Below, one piece after another: positions 19,135 through 28,109 of a stretch of 64,000 bases of DNA (positions are counted from its first letter, which is position 1; every line of letters begins with the position of its first letter). A program made the position numbers and the translations under genes. This DNA comes from Sphingomonas sp. AP4-R1 (GTDB taxonomy: Bacteria; Pseudomonadota; Alphaproteobacteria; Sphingomonadales; Sphingomonadaceae). The notes under the pieces were generated by a model that did not search any database, had not been told where the DNA came from, and saw only the letters and a program-made list of their open reading frames with translations. The stretch is from positions 806,001-870,000 of the forward strand of contig NZ_CP053346.1 in the NCBI RefSeq assembly GCF_013113735.1, written 5' to 3'.

Positions 19135-20547
19135 TCACATGTGCAGCTGGCGACCGTATGCGGCCAGAACCGCCTCATGCATCGTCTCGCTGATCGTCGG
19201 ATGCGGGAAGACGGTTTCCATCAGCTCCGTCTCGGTTGTCTCCAGCGTCTTGCCGATCGTGTAGCCCTGGATCATCTCGGTCACTTCCGCGCCGATCATG
19301 TGCGCGCCCAGCAGCTCGCCGGTCTTCGCGTCGAACACGGTCTTCACGAAGCCTTCCGGCTCGCCCAGCGCGATCGCCTTGCCGTTGCCGATGAAGGGGA
19401 AGTTGCCGACCTTCACCTCATAGCCGGCTTCCTTCGCCTTCGCCTCGGTCAGGCCGACGGAGGCGACCTGCGGGTGGCAATAGGTGCAGCCCGGAATGTT
19501 GCGGACGTCCATCGCATGCGGATGCTTGCCCGCAATCGCCTCGACCGCGATCACGCCCTCGTGGCTCGCCTTGTGCGCGAGGAACGGCGGCGCGGTGACG
19601 TCGCCGATCGCGTAGAGGCCGTCCACGTTGGTCTTGCACGAGGCGTCGGTCACGATGTGGCCGCGCTCCATCTTCACGCCGAGCGTCTCCAGGCCGACAT
19701 TCTCGGTGTTCGGCGCGATGCCGACCGCCACGATCACATGGCTGAAATCCTCGACGGTGACCTTGCCGTCCTTGCCCTTGATCGAGGCCTTGATGCCGGT
19801 GGCCGTCGTCTCGATCTTCTCGACGCCGGTGGACGTCAGGATCGTCATGCCCTGCTTCTTGAACGCCTTCTCCAGATGCGCGGAGACGTCCTTGTCCTCC
19901 ACCGGCACGATCCGGTCGAGCATCTCCACAATGGTGACCTTGGCGCCCATGTCGTTGTAGAAGCTGGCGAACTCCACGCCGATCGCGCCCGATCCGATCA
20001 CGAGCAGCTTGGTCGGCATCTCCGGCGGAGTCATCGCGGTGCGATAGGTCCAGATGCGCTTGCCGTCCGCCTTGGCGAAGGGCAGGTCGCGCGCCCGCGC
20101 GCCGGTGGCGACGATGATGTTCTTGGCTTCGAGGTCGGTCTTCTTGCCGTCCTCGGCCGTCACCGTCAGCTTGCCCTTGGCCGTGAGGACTCCGGTGCCC
20201 ATGAAGACGGTGATCTTGTTCTTCTTCATCAGGTGCGTGACGCCCTGATTCAGCTGCTTGGCGACGCCGCGCGAGCGCTTCACCACCGCCGCGATGTCCG
20301 CGCTGATCGCGTCGGCGGCGAGGCCGTAATCCTTCGCATGCTGCATGTAGTGATAGATTTCGGCCGAGCGCAGCAGCGCCTTGGTCGGGATGCAGCCCCA
20401 GTTGAGGCAGATGCCGCCGAGCAGCTCGCGCTCGACAATGGCGGTCTTGAGGCCCAGCTGGGCCGCGCGGATGGCCGCGACATAGCCGCCGGGGCCGGAA
20501 CCGAGGACGATGAGATCGAAGGCGTCGGCCACTTTACTGTGCTCCAT
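19135..20547 (-). CDS. lpdA: Dihydrolipoyl dehydrogenase (E3)
   Basis: This 470-residue FAD-dependent enzyme re-oxidises the lipoyl groups of pyruvate and other 2-oxo acid dehydrogenases, passing electrons to NAD+. The FAD Rossmann motif GSGPGGYVAAIRAAQLG lies near residue 15. The redox-active disulfide is in GGICLNWGCIPTKALL, the NAD-binding motif is VIGSGAIGVEFAS, and the catalytic His-Glu is in FPHPTISETMHEA. Length is typical. It lies 29 bases after the thioesterase gene and near pdhC, so it probably serves the pyruvate dehydrogenase complex. A strong terminator follows. Confidence 0.96.
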   Translation of the reverse strand: MEHSKVADAFDLIVLGSGPGGYVAAIRAAQLGLKTAIVERELLGGICLNWGCIPTKALLRSAEIYHYMQHAKDYGLAADAISADIAAVVKRSRGVAKQLNQGVTHLMKKNKITVFMGTGVLTAKGKLTVTAEDGKKTDLEAKNIIVATGARARDLPFAKADGKRIWTYRTAMTPPEMPTKLLVIGSGAIGVEFASFYNDMGAKVTIVEMLDRIVPVEDKDVSAHLEKAFKKQGMTILTSTGVEKIETTATGIKASIKGKDGKVTVEDFSHVIVAVGIAPNTENVGLETLGVKMERGHIVTDASCKTNVDGLYAIGDVTAPPFLAHKASHEGVIAVEAIAGKHPHAMDVRNIPGCTYCHPQVASVGLTEAKAKEAGYEVKVGNFPFIGNGKAIALGEPEGFVKTVFDAKTGELLGAHMIGAEVTEMIQGYTIGKTLETTETELMETVFPHPTISETMHEAVLAAYGRQLHM

Positions 20548-20576
20548 CAGTCTTGAGCGGACGGGGGTCGCCCGTC

Positions 20577-20969
20577 CTAGTCAGCCAGCGGGCGCGGGCG
20601 CCCGTCATTGTCGATCGCGACGAAGGTGAAGGTCGCATGCGTCACGCGATATGTGTCTTCGGAGGCGCGCTTGCGAGCCCAGGCGGAGACATCGATCTTC
20701 ATCGAGCTGCGCCCCTGCGCCACCACCTCGGCATAGACCGAGATGACGTCGCCCACCTTCACCGGCTTGTGAAAGGTCATCCCGTCGAGGGCGATCGTCA
20801 CCGCACGACCCTGGCTGTGCAGGGCGGCGACGGTGCCGGCGGCCGAGTCCATCTGGCTCAGCAACCAGCCACCGAAGATGTCGCCATAGGGATTGGTGTC
20901 GGCCGGCATCGCCACCACCCGGACAGCGGGCTGTCCGGGCGGGGGGATTTCGGCCTCGGCCTGGCTCAA
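20577..20969 (-). CDS. YciA-type acyl-CoA thioesterase
   Basis: This 130-residue hot-dog-fold protein has the YciA/BFIT-like features [20 protein letters not shown] (conserved Asn-Asp region) and [13 protein letters not shown] near the end. The family hydrolyses a broad range of acyl-CoAs. The start ATG overlaps the pdhC stop by 4 bases (ATGA). Coupling to pyruvate dehydrogenase E2 suggests a role in balancing acetyl-CoA or acyl-CoA and free CoA, which is an inference from context. Confidence 0.88.
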   Translation of the reverse strand: MSQAEAEIPPPGQPAVRVVAMPADTNPYGDIFGGWLLSQMDSAAGTVAALHSQGRAVTIALDGMTFHKPVKVGDVISVYAEVVAQGRSSMKIDVSAWARKRASEDTYRVTHATFTFVAIDNDGRPRPLAD

Positions 20970-22249
20970 GCCAGCATGCCCAGCGGCGCCTCGACCAGGC
21001 GCTTGAAGGCGGCCATGAACTTGGCGCCGTCCGCCCCGTCGATCGCGCGGTGATCGAAGCTGCCGGTGGCGCTCATGATCGTGGCGATCTGGACAGCGTC
21101 ATTGACGATGTACGGCCGCTTCTCGCCCGCGCCGATCGCCAGGATCATCGCCTGGGGCGGATTGATCACGGCCTCGAACTGCTTGATGCCGAACATGCCC
21201 ATGTTGGACAGGCTGGCCGTGCCGCCCTGATATTCGTGCGGCTGCAGCTTGCCGTCGCGCGCACGCTCGGCAAGATCCTTCATCTCGGTCGCGATCAGCG
21301 AGACGGGCTTGGTGTCCGCGCCCGTAATGATCGGCGTGATCAGACCGCCCGGAATCGACACCGCCACCGAAATGTCGGCGCGCTTGAACGAGGTCAGCGT
21401 GTCGCCACCGAACATCACGTTGCAGGCGGGCACTTCCATCAGCGCCACGGCCTGCGCCTTGATCAGCAGATCGTTGACCGAAAGCTTGATGCCGCGCGAG
21501 GCGAGGCCCGCATTCAGCTGCTCGCGCAGCTTCAGCAGCGCGTCCAGATTGATGTCCACCGTCAGGTAGATGTGCGGAACGGTCTGCTTCGATTCGGTCA
21601 GACGGCGCGCGATCGTCTTGCGCATGTTCGACAGCTTGGACGTCTCGGCGGGGATGCCCTCGGGCGCCACGGCCGGAGCCGCGACGGTGGCCGGCGCGGA
21701 CGCTGCGGCGGCAGGAGCGGCAGCGGCGGGCGCCGCGCCGCTCTTGCCGGCCAGATCGGCCTTCACGATTCGGCCGTTCGGGCCGGAGCCGGCGACGGCG
21801 CCGAGATCCACGCCCTGCTGCTCGGCCAGGCGGCGGGCGAGCGGGCTCGCCTTCACGCGGGAGCCGTCGCTGGCGGGCGGCGGCGCGGCCTTGGGCGCAT
21901 CCGCCTTGGCGGGTGCGGCCTCGGCCTTGGCCGGGACCGGATCGGCCTTGGGGGCGGCGGCGGGCTCGGCCGCCTTGGCGGCCGGGGCGGAGGCGTCCTC
22001 GCCCTCGGCCGCGATGATGGCGATGACAGCGCCGACCTTCACGCCGTCCGTGCCTTCGGCGACGAGCAGCTTGGTGACGGTGCCTTCGTCGATGGTTTCA
22101 AACTCCATCGTCGCCTTGTCGGTCTCGATCTCGGCGAGGATATCGCCGGACGAAACCGTATCCCCTTCCTTGACCAGCCACTTGGCGAGAGTGCCTTCCT
22201 CCATCGTCGGAGAAAGGGCGGGCATCTTGATCTCGATCGGCATCGGCAA
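20966..22249 (-). CDS. pdhC: Pyruvate dehydrogenase E2, dihydrolipoamide acetyltransferase
   Basis: This 427-residue E2 has one N-terminal lipoyl domain with the lipoylated lysine in ETDKATME (about residue 43). An Ala/Pro-rich linker follows, then a peripheral subunit-binding domain ([20 protein letters not shown], about 130-165), a second Ala-rich linker and the catalytic core ending with the HxxxDG motif ([14 protein letters not shown]). It transfers acetyl groups to CoA in the pyruvate dehydrogenase complex. The E1 genes are not adjacent; dapD lies upstream instead, with a 94-base gap. Confidence 0.95.
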   Translation of the reverse strand: MPMPIEIKMPALSPTMEEGTLAKWLVKEGDTVSSGDILAEIETDKATMEFETIDEGTVTKLLVAEGTDGVKVGAVIAIIAAEGEDASAPAAKAAEPAAAPKADPVPAKAEAAPAKADAPKAAPPPASDGSRVKASPLARRLAEQQGVDLGAVAGSGPNGRIVKADLAGKSGAAPAAAAPAAAASAPATVAAPAVAPEGIPAETSKLSNMRKTIARRLTESKQTVPHIYLTVDINLDALLKLREQLNAGLASRGIKLSVNDLLIKAQAVALMEVPACNVMFGGDTLTSFKRADISVAVSIPGGLITPIITGADTKPVSLIATEMKDLAERARDGKLQPHEYQGGTASLSNMGMFGIKQFEAVINPPQAMILAIGAGEKRPYIVNDAVQIATIMSATGSFDHRAIDGADGAKFMAAFKRLVEAPLGMLA

Positions 22250-22343
22250 ACCTTGGATGGGGAAGGGCTTGGCGGAAGGGGCCTGTCTTTCGGATTTCAG
22301 CGCAGGCGGGTCAAGGGTAACCGGTGTCGGTCACCACAATCTC

Positions 22344-23165
22344 TCAATCGCGCAACAATTCGTTTATCCCGGTTTTCGAACGGGTCTGCGCATCGACGCG
22401 CTTCACGATCACCGCGCAATAGAGGCCGGGGCCGCCCTTCGGATCGGGCAGGGTGCCCGGCACGACCACCGAATAAGCCGGCACGCGGCCGCGAGTCACT
22501 TCGCCGGTCGCGCGATCGACGATCTTGGTGGAGGCGCCGAGATAGACGCCCATCGAGACGACGGCGCCCTCTTCCACGATCACGCCCTCGGCCACTTCGC
22601 TGCGCGCGCCGATGAAGCAATTGTCCTCGATGATGACGGGATCGGCCTGCAGCGGCTCCAGCACGCCGCCGATGCCGACGCCGCCCGAAAGATGCACGTT
22701 GCGGCCGATCTGCGCGCAGGAGCCCACGGTCGACCAGGTATCGACCATCGTGCCCTCGCCCACATAGGCGCCGATATTCACGAAGCTGGGCATCAGCACG
22801 CAGCCCTTGGACACATAAGCGCCCTTGCGGACGACGGCGCCCGGAACGGCGCGGAAGCCGGCGGCGCGGTGCGCGGCCTCGTCCCAGCCCGCCCACTTCA
22901 ACGGCACCTTGTCGAAGGCCGGGCCGCCCTGCTCGGCACCGATCACCATATTGTCGTTCAGGCGGAAGGAGAGCAGCACCGCCTTCTTCAGCCACTGATT
23001 CACCGTCCAGCCGGCGTCGCCCTTCTCGGCCACGCGATAGGCGCCCGAATCGAGACCCGCGATCGCCGTGTCCACCGCATCCCGCACTTCGCCCCTGGTG
23101 GCGAAGGAAAGGGTGTCGCGCGCCTCCCAGGCGGCGTCGATGGCCGCGGCCAGTTCGATCGTCAT
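22344..23165 (-). CDS. dapD: Tetrahydrodipicolinate N-succinyltransferase
   Basis: This 273-residue cytoplasmic enzyme succinylates tetrahydrodipicolinate in the succinylase branch of lysine/diaminopimelate synthesis. A left-handed beta-helix of hexapeptide repeats is evident (about 100-210: [20 protein letters not shown] and [19 protein letters not shown]). The C-terminal [20 protein letters not shown] is typical of the family. It begins 7 bases after the HAD gene stop, so the two are co-transcribed. dapF of the same pathway lies at 44.4 kb. Confidence 0.95.
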   Translation of the reverse strand: MTIELAAAIDAAWEARDTLSFATRGEVRDAVDTAIAGLDSGAYRVAEKGDAGWTVNQWLKKAVLLSFRLNDNMVIGAEQGGPAFDKVPLKWAGWDEAAHRAAGFRAVPGAVVRKGAYVSKGCVLMPSFVNIGAYVGEGTMVDTWSTVGSCAQIGRNVHLSGGVGIGGVLEPLQADPVIIEDNCFIGARSEVAEGVIVEEGAVVSMGVYLGASTKIVDRATGEVTRGRVPAYSVVVPGTLPDPKGGPGLYCAVIVKRVDAQTRSKTGINELLRD

Positions 23166-23172
23166 ATTGGTG

Positions 23173-23838
23173 TCAGTCCTTCACTATTGCGGCGAGCCAG
23201 GCGCCGAGATCGCCGGTCCGATAGTCGATCCAGTCGCCCGCGCCCAGTTCCCCCACCTGCTCCGATCCATTGTCGATCCAGAGGGTGGTGATGCCGTGGT
23301 CCTTGGCCGGTTTCAGGTTGCGCGCCATGTCGTCCGCGAACAGCGCGCGGGTGGGATCCACGCCGAACGACTCGATCATCGACGCGTAGGAATGGGCGCT
23401 CGGCTTGGGCTGATAGGCGCAGGCGTGAATGTCGTGGATCGCCTCGAACGTTTCCGACAGGCCGATTCGCTCGAGCACGCGGCGCGCATAAGGCGCATCG
23501 CCGTTCGTGAAGATCAGCTTGCGGCCGGGCAGCGCCGCGAGCGACTCGATCAGCCGGCGATCCTCCGCCAGCACGTCCATCTCGATCGCGTGGACATCCT
23601 CCAGGAAGTGATGCGGATCCACTTCGTGGAGCGTCATCAGGCCCGAGAGCGTCGTGCCATGCTCGCGAAACAGCTTTTTCTGGAGCTGGTAGGCCGCCTC
23701 GCGATCGAGGCCGGCGGTGCGCGCCACATAATCGGTCATGCGCTGGTCGATCAGGCCGAACAGGTCACACGTCGCCGGATACAGCGTGTTGTCCAGATCG
23801 AAGATCCAGGCGTCGATATGGTCGAGGGCGGGCAGCAT
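23173..23838 (-). CDS. HAD-family hydrolase, pyrimidine 5'-nucleotidase type
   Basis: The frame is open far upstream, but the protein begins at the ATG giving [21 protein letters not shown], where the HAD motif I (DLDNT) appears at its usual place. Motif II is IFTNGD, motif III lysine lies in CAYQPKPS and motif IV in LFADDMARN. The 221-residue length and the capping helices fit the SDT1-like pyrimidine 5'-nucleotidase group of soluble HAD phosphatases. It sits directly upstream of dapD, an arrangement I recall in related genomes. The physiological substrate cannot be read from sequence. Confidence 0.87.
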   Translation of the reverse strand: MLPALDHIDAWIFDLDNTLYPATCDLFGLIDQRMTDYVARTAGLDREAAYQLQKKLFREHGTTLSGLMTLHEVDPHHFLEDVHAIEMDVLAEDRRLIESLAALPGRKLIFTNGDAPYARRVLERIGLSETFEAIHDIHACAYQPKPSAHSYASMIESFGVDPTRALFADDMARNLKPAKDHGITTLWIDNGSEQVGELGAGDWIDYRTGDLGAWLAAIVKD

Positions 23839-23925
23839 CGGGAGGCGCGTTGCTAACCCTCTCGCAATACTCACGCAATATGAAGCGGCTTCGTTGTCAT
23901 GGTAAACGGGGCATTGAGGGTAAAG

Positions 23926-26271
23926 ATGGTGGTGCGGGGGAACAGGGCGCGTTGGTGTCTGGCGGCGGCTCCGCTTGCGTTGCTCGCCGGCTGCGGCGGT
24001 GGCGGCGGCTCGGTCAGTTCGACCCCGACGCCCACGACGACGCCGACAACGACCACGACCACGACTCCCACGACGACCGTCACCACGACGCCGACGACAA
24101 CGAACACCACCCCGACGACGACACCGACGCCGACCGTCATCAATCCGGTCGCCTCGCCCACGGCGCCTGCCGCCAATTACAACGATTCCCAATATCAGAT
24201 CTCGAACGCCGCGACCGACATCAGCGCGATCACGGCCTATAATGCGGGCGTGAACGGCAATGGCGTGACGCTGGCCGTGGTCGACAGCGGCCTTACGGCG
24301 GTGGGCACCGAATTCACCGGGCGCATCTCCAGCGCCAGCCGCGCGTTCGGCGGCAACACCACGATCGACGATACGGACGGGCACGGCACCGCGATCAGCG
24401 CCATCGCCATCGCCGCGCGCAACGGCAGCGACATTCAGGGCATCGCCTGGGGCGCGAGCGTATTGGCGTTGCGCGCCGACACGGCGGGCACCTGCGGCAC
24501 CACCGACGGCTGCAAGTTCGCGGACAGCACGCTGGCGACGGCGGTGGATTATGCGCGCACCAACGGCGCCAAGGTGATCAACCTTTCGCTCGGCGGCTCC
24601 TCGCCCAGCGGGCAGCTGGCGCAGGCCATCCAGCGCGCCACCTCGGCCGGGATCATCGTCGTCGTCGCCGCCGGCAATGACGGCACGGCCAGCCCCGACG
24701 CCTTCGCCCAGATCGCCTCGTCGACCGCCGCCAACGGCCTCGTCATCATCGCCGGATCGCACGACGCCACCGGCGCCATCTCGTCCTTCTCGGACAAGGC
24801 CGGCACGTTCGGCCAATATTATCTGACGGCGCTGGGCGAACGCGTGCGCTCGTTCAACCAGAGCGGGCAGGACTTCCTCTATTCGGGCACCAGTTTCGCC
24901 GCCCCCGCCATCGCGGCGGCCGTCGTGCTGCTGGAGCAGGCGTTCCCGACGCTCACCCCGGCGCAGATCATCGATATCCTCTACAAGAGCGCCACCGATG
25001 CCGGCGCGACCGGCACGGACGACGTCTATGGCCGGGGCCTGCTCAATCTCGCCAAGGCCTTCCAGCCGATCGGCACGGCCAGCCTCGCCGGCAGCGCCGT
25101 TCCCGTCACCACCGCCGATGCGAGCGTCATGTCGTCCGCGATGGGCGATTCGAATCTCACGACCAGTTCGGTCGGCTCCGCGATCATCCTCGACAGCTAT
25201 GGCCGCGCGTTCAACATGCCGCTCGCCACGCGCACCTACCGCGCCGGCGGCGGCCGTCCGCTGCGCGAGGGCCTGCGCAGCGATCTGATGACGCGCAACA
25301 CCGATCTCGGCCCCGTCTCCGTCTCGACGACGATGGCCCCGCGATTCGACGACGCGCCGTGGCAGGGCTTCGGCCAGCGCGGATTCGCCGCCAACGAGGA
25401 GCGCGTCCGCCCCACGTCGGGCACGATCATCAGCCGCTTCTCGCCCGGCTTCGTCACCGGCATGGCGTTCGGCGAGGGCGCCGCCTCGCTCTCGTCGCGC
25501 ATGGGCGACACCGGTGGACAGGGCAGCTTCCTCTCCGCCCGCGCGCCCGCTTACGGCACCGATATGGCCCGCCGTCCGCAATTCGCGCTGGCGATGCGCC
25601 GCACCGACGGCGGCCTCGATTTCCACATGGAGGCCGAGCAGGGCCGCCTCGCCCGCCTGCTTCCCACCGATACGCTGGAGCCCGCCTACAGCCAGATGCG
25701 CGTCGGCGTCGGCCGCAGGCTCGGTCGCCTCGCGATGACCGCCTATCTCGGCACGCTGCGCGAGGCGCACAGCCTGCTCGGCGCGCGGCTGGCCCCCGCG
25801 CTCGGCTCGGGCGGCGCCATGACGCGCTTCATCGACATGGATGCGCGCCTCGATCTGGGCGATGGCTGGTCCGCCAATGGCAGCGTGCGGCGCGGCTGGA
25901 CGCAGGGCCAGAGCGGCGGGATCCTCGCCTCGGCCGATCTGCGCAGCATGGCCGCCTCGCTCGGGCTGGTGCGCGAGCGCGCCAGCAACCGCATCGGCCT
26001 GCGCTTCGCCTTGCCGACGCGCGTGACCGGCGGCGGCCTCGGTCTGATCGTGCCGACCAGCTACGATTATGAAACCGGCGCGGTCGGCTATGACAGCCGC
26101 TTCGTCAGCCTCGCCCCGCAGGGTCGCGAGAGCGACATGGAGGCCAATGCCGGCCTGCGCGTCGGCGACGGCTGGCTGGAGACGAACCTGTTCTGGCGCC
26201 GCCAGCCCGGCAACATCGCCGCCGCCCCGGACGATATGGGTGCGGGCCTGCGTTACAATCTGCAGTTCTGA
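23926..26271 (+). CDS. Subtilisin-family (S8) lipoprotein autotransporter
   Basis: I start at the second in-frame ATG because GAGGG lies 5 bases before it; an ATG 27 bases upstream is an alternative. The 781-residue protein has a lipoprotein-type signal (LALLAGC), a Thr/Pro-rich linker (about 31-71) and a subtilisin domain. The catalytic triad is Asp in AVVDSG, His in DGHGTAIS and Ser in SGTSFAAP. The last 280 residues or so look like an outer-membrane beta-barrel with alternating residues and a C-terminal phenylalanine (RYNLQF). This matches secreted proteases of the SphB1/NalP kind that are anchored or released at the cell surface. Confidence 0.88.
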   Translation: MVVRGNRARWCLAAAPLALLAGCGGGGGSVSSTPTPTTTPTTTTTTTPTTTVTTTPTTTNTTPTTTPTPTVINPVASPTAPAANYNDSQYQISNAATDISAITAYNAGVNGNGVTLAVVDSGLTAVGTEFTGRISSASRAFGGNTTIDDTDGHGTAISAIAIAARNGSDIQGIAWGASVLALRADTAGTCGTTDGCKFADSTLATAVDYARTNGAKVINLSLGGSSPSGQLAQAIQRATSAGIIVVVAAGNDGTASPDAFAQIASSTAANGLVIIAGSHDATGAISSFSDKAGTFGQYYLTALGERVRSFNQSGQDFLYSGTSFAAPAIAAAVVLLEQAFPTLTPAQIIDILYKSATDAGATGTDDVYGRGLLNLAKAFQPIGTASLAGSAVPVTTADASVMSSAMGDSNLTTSSVGSAIILDSYGRAFNMPLATRTYRAGGGRPLREGLRSDLMTRNTDLGPVSVSTTMAPRFDDAPWQGFGQRGFAANEERVRPTSGTIISRFSPGFVTGMAFGEGAASLSSRMGDTGGQGSFLSARAPAYGTDMARRPQFALAMRRTDGGLDFHMEAEQGRLARLLPTDTLEPAYSQMRVGVGRRLGRLAMTAYLGTLREAHSLLGARLAPALGSGGAMTRFIDMDARLDLGDGWSANGSVRRGWTQGQSGGILASADLRSMAASLGLVRERASNRIGLRFALPTRVTGGGLGLIVPTSYDYETGAVGYDSRFVSLAPQGRESDMEANAGLRVGDGWLETNLFWRRQPGNIAAAPDDMGAGLRYNLQF
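24019..24141 (+). repeat. ACG/ACC-rich microsatellite-like coding repeat
   Basis: A run of degenerate trinucleotides (ACG, ACC, CCG, ACA) encodes a Thr/Pro linker of about 40 residues between the lipoprotein signal and the protease domain. Such low-complexity tracts are prone to length change by slippage. It is a flexible spacer, not a CRISPR array. Confidence 0.8.
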
Positions 26272-26282
26272 GCCATAAAGCG

Positions 26283-26303
26283 CGGCCGGGAGTCACCCGG
26301 CCG
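26283..26303 (+). terminator. Possible terminator hairpin after the S8 gene
   Basis: A perfect 8-bp stem CGGCCGGG/CCCGGCCG with loop AGTCA starts 12 bases past the protease stop. No T-run follows, so this is a candidate only; it could act as a 3' stabiliser. Confidence 0.4.
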
Positions 26304-26388
26304 TCATGCAGCACCGTTAACATCTTGGTAAGGATCGGTTTTCGTTTCGGAAACATAACGTTTCCGGCCGGTCCCATGGGGTGCCTGC

Positions 26389-26964
26389 ATGAAATGGAAG
26401 TCGCTCGTCGCGTTCGCCGCTCTGTTCGGTGGCGCCCACGCCGCTGATGCCGCGCTGCTGCTGTATCAGCTCGAGGGCACGGTCCCCGGCAAATATACCG
26501 CCTCGTTCACGCTCGATACGGATCGCGTGCCCAGCATTTCGATTCCGAACAATTCGGTCCGCTACAATGGCGTGCCGATCACGTTCACGCGCCCGAACAG
26601 CACGGTGGTGGAAACCGCCGCGTACAGCAATTCGGGCCCGACCTTCTCGGTCCTGACCAGCCAGGGCGGTGTGTTCCTCGGTTATCTCGGCGGTTTCCCG
26701 ACCCAGTTTTCCGTCTATGGCCCGCAGCTCTTCACGGGCACCACGACGGCCCCCGTTTTCCTGACCGGCACGTTCGGTCTGTCGGACATTCCGCGCAACC
26801 GCACGACCGATCCGATCCAGGTCAATTACACGCTGACCGTCACCGACATTTCCAGCGCGGTGCCCGAGCCCGCGACCTGGGCGATGATGCTCGTCGGCTT
26901 CGGCGGCATCGGCACGGCCATCCGCCGCCGCACGATCACGACGCGCGTCTCCTCCGCCGCCTGA
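26389..26964 (+). CDS. PEP-CTERM sorting domain protein
   Basis: This 191-residue secreted protein has a signal peptide (about 1-20, ending HAADA), a central region rich in Thr, Ser and Asn without a recognised domain, and a C-terminal anchor. The anchor is the motif VPEPATW, a hydrophobic helix containing MMLVGFGGIG, then basic residues (RRR). The family is sorted and cleaved by exosortase and often linked to exopolysaccharide export. A second PEP-CTERM protein is encoded at 51.1 kb. A 10-bp stem-loop follows the gene. Confidence 0.88.
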   Translation: MKWKSLVAFAALFGGAHAADAALLLYQLEGTVPGKYTASFTLDTDRVPSISIPNNSVRYNGVPITFTRPNSTVVETAAYSNSGPTFSVLTSQGGVFLGYLGGFPTQFSVYGPQLFTGTTTAPVFLTGTFGLSDIPRNRTTDPIQVNYTLTVTDISSAVPEPATWAMMLVGFGGIGTAIRRRTITTRVSSAA

Positions 26965-26973
26965 TCGACACCA

Positions 26974-27003
26974 GCCCCGGAGCGATCCCAGCCGCTCCGG
27001 GGC
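26974..27003 (+). terminator. Hairpin after the PEP-CTERM gene
   Basis: A perfect 10-bp inverted repeat GCCCCGGAGC/GCTCCGGGGC with a 10-base loop starts 9 bases past the stop. It lacks a T-run, so it is either a GC-type terminator or an mRNA-end stabiliser. Confidence 0.5.
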
Positions 27004-27045
27004 CTATCGACAGCGCGCCTGAGGCGCGTCGCGGCACCGGCTATC

Positions 27046-27071
27046 CGAAATGCGATCTTCCTCGCATTTCG
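27046..27071 (-). terminator. Hairpin after sufA
   Basis: A perfect 10-bp stem CGAAATGCGA/TCGCATTTCG with a 6-base loop lies 8 bases past the sufA stop. On the minus strand the run of T residues comes before the hairpin rather than after it, so classic intrinsic termination is doubtful. Confidence 0.45.
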
Positions 27072-27079
27072 CAAAAAAC

Positions 27080-27433
27080 TTATACCGTGAAGCTCTCGCC
27101 GCAGCCGCAACTGCCCTTGGCGTTGGGATTCTGGAAGACGAAGCCGGCGGTGAAATCGTCTTCCACCCAGTCCATCGTCGATCCGATCAGATAGAGGATC
27201 GAGGCGCCGTCGACATAGAAGTCGCCGCCGGGCGTCACGATCTTCTCGTCGAACGGATCGGCCGCCGTCACATAATCCACCGAATAAGCGAGGCCCGAGC
27301 AGCCGCGCCGCGGCGTGGAGAGCTTCACGCCCACCGCACCCTCGGGCGCCTGCGCCATGAGCGCGGCGATGCGTCCCTCGGCCGAAGGCGTGAGGTTCAG
27401 GGCCGCAGGGCGGGGACGGGCAATGGTCGCCAT
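27080..27433 (-). CDS. sufA: A-type Fe-S carrier protein SufA
   Basis: This 117-residue protein delivers Fe-S clusters to target enzymes. The three conserved cysteines are in RGCSG and GSCGCGE, with the usual DFYVDGAS stretch between. The frame extends upstream into a palindromic repeat (27445-27573); the real start is the ATG giving MATIARPRP. It is the last gene of the suf operon, separated from sufT by 190 bases that hold the repeat, so expression may be uncoupled from the rest. Confidence 0.92.
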   Translation of the reverse strand: MATIARPRPAALNLTPSAEGRIAALMAQAPEGAVGVKLSTPRRGCSGLAYSVDYVTAADPFDEKIVTPGGDFYVDGASILYLIGSTMDWVEDDFTAGFVFQNPNAKGSCGCGESFTV

Positions 27434-27444
27434 CTCATCAAACT

Positions 27445-27573
27445 CCGTTCGTGCTGAGCGAAGTCGAAGCACGGGCTTCGAACGATTCACCTGCAGCACG
27501 TCCTTCGACGTAGTTTACCCTGAGCAACGCCGCAGGCGGCGTCGAAGGGCTCAGGACGAACGGGATATAATCC
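27445..27573. repeat. Palindromic repeat, family A (129-bp variant)
   Basis: The ends are CCGTTCGTGCTGAGCGAAGT and, inverted, AGGGCTCAGGACGAACGG; each half is itself partly palindromic (TTCG/CGAA). This copy is longer than the 83-bp form seen three times elsewhere because of extra internal sequence (GTTTACCCTGAGCAACGCCG). It lies between sufT and sufA. Confidence 0.8.
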
Positions 27574-27623
27574 CGATCGCCTCATTTTCATCCGGGCCAA
27601 AGTACTACTTTGGCCCGATCATA

Positions 27624-28109
27624 TCACAGCATTCCGAGTTCGAGCTTGGCCTCGTCGGACATCTTCTGCGGATCCCACGGCGGATCCCAGACGAGGTTCA
27701 CCTCGGCCGATCCGACCCCCGGCACCGCGCCGACGCGCAATTCCACCTCGCCCGGCATCGATTCCGCCACCGGGCAATGCGGCGTCGTCAGCGTCATCGT
27801 CACCACGGCATGCGCGTCCGCGATCTCGACACCATAGATCAGGCCGAGATCGTAGATGTTCACCGGAATCTCGGGATCGAAGATTTCCTTCAACGCCTCG
27901 ATCACGCCTTCGTATAGCGCGCCGCCCGGCTCGCCGCCCGACAGCGGCACCGGCTTTTCCGCGAGGAAACCGCTCAGATAATCGCGCGGGCGCTCCGCCC
28001 CAGTCTCCGCCGGCGTATCCGCCTCGGCCGCATCGTCGACGCGCGCCTTGGGCGGCGGCGCCACCGAGGCGACCTCCTCGATCTGGAAGGGGGTGTTGTC
28101 GTCGCTCAT
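27624..28109 (-). CDS. sufT: SufT, DUF59/MIP18-type Fe-S assembly factor
   Basis: This 161-residue protein has a variable acidic N-terminus (about 1-65) and a DUF59 domain with the family motif DPEIPVNIYDLGLIY and TTPHCPVAESMPGEV (conserved cysteine). SufT-type proteins help Fe-S maturation under high demand. The start overlaps the sufS stop by 4 bases, so it is co-translated with the cysteine desulfurase. Confidence 0.92.
   Translation of the reverse strand: MSDDNTPFQIEEVASVAPPPKARVDDAAEADTPAETGAERPRDYLSGFLAEKPVPLSGGEPGGALYEGVIEALKEIFDPEIPVNIYDLGLIYGVEIADAHAVVTMTLTTPHCPVAESMPGEVELRVGAVPGVGSAEVNLVWDPPWDPQKMSDEAKLELGML

Noticed and set aside
17659..20556. A 965-codon plus-strand open frame
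   Set aside because: It crosses two unrelated minus-strand genes and the lpdA terminator, with no recognisable domain.
24019..24141. Tandem trinucleotide tract considered as a CRISPR or regulatory repeat
   Set aside because: It has no spacers and is in frame within the S8 protease, encoding a Thr/Pro linker.
23173..25770. An 865-codon minus-strand frame ending in the HAD hydrolase
   Set aside because: Only the last 221 codons match a protein family; the rest is antisense to the S8 protease gene.
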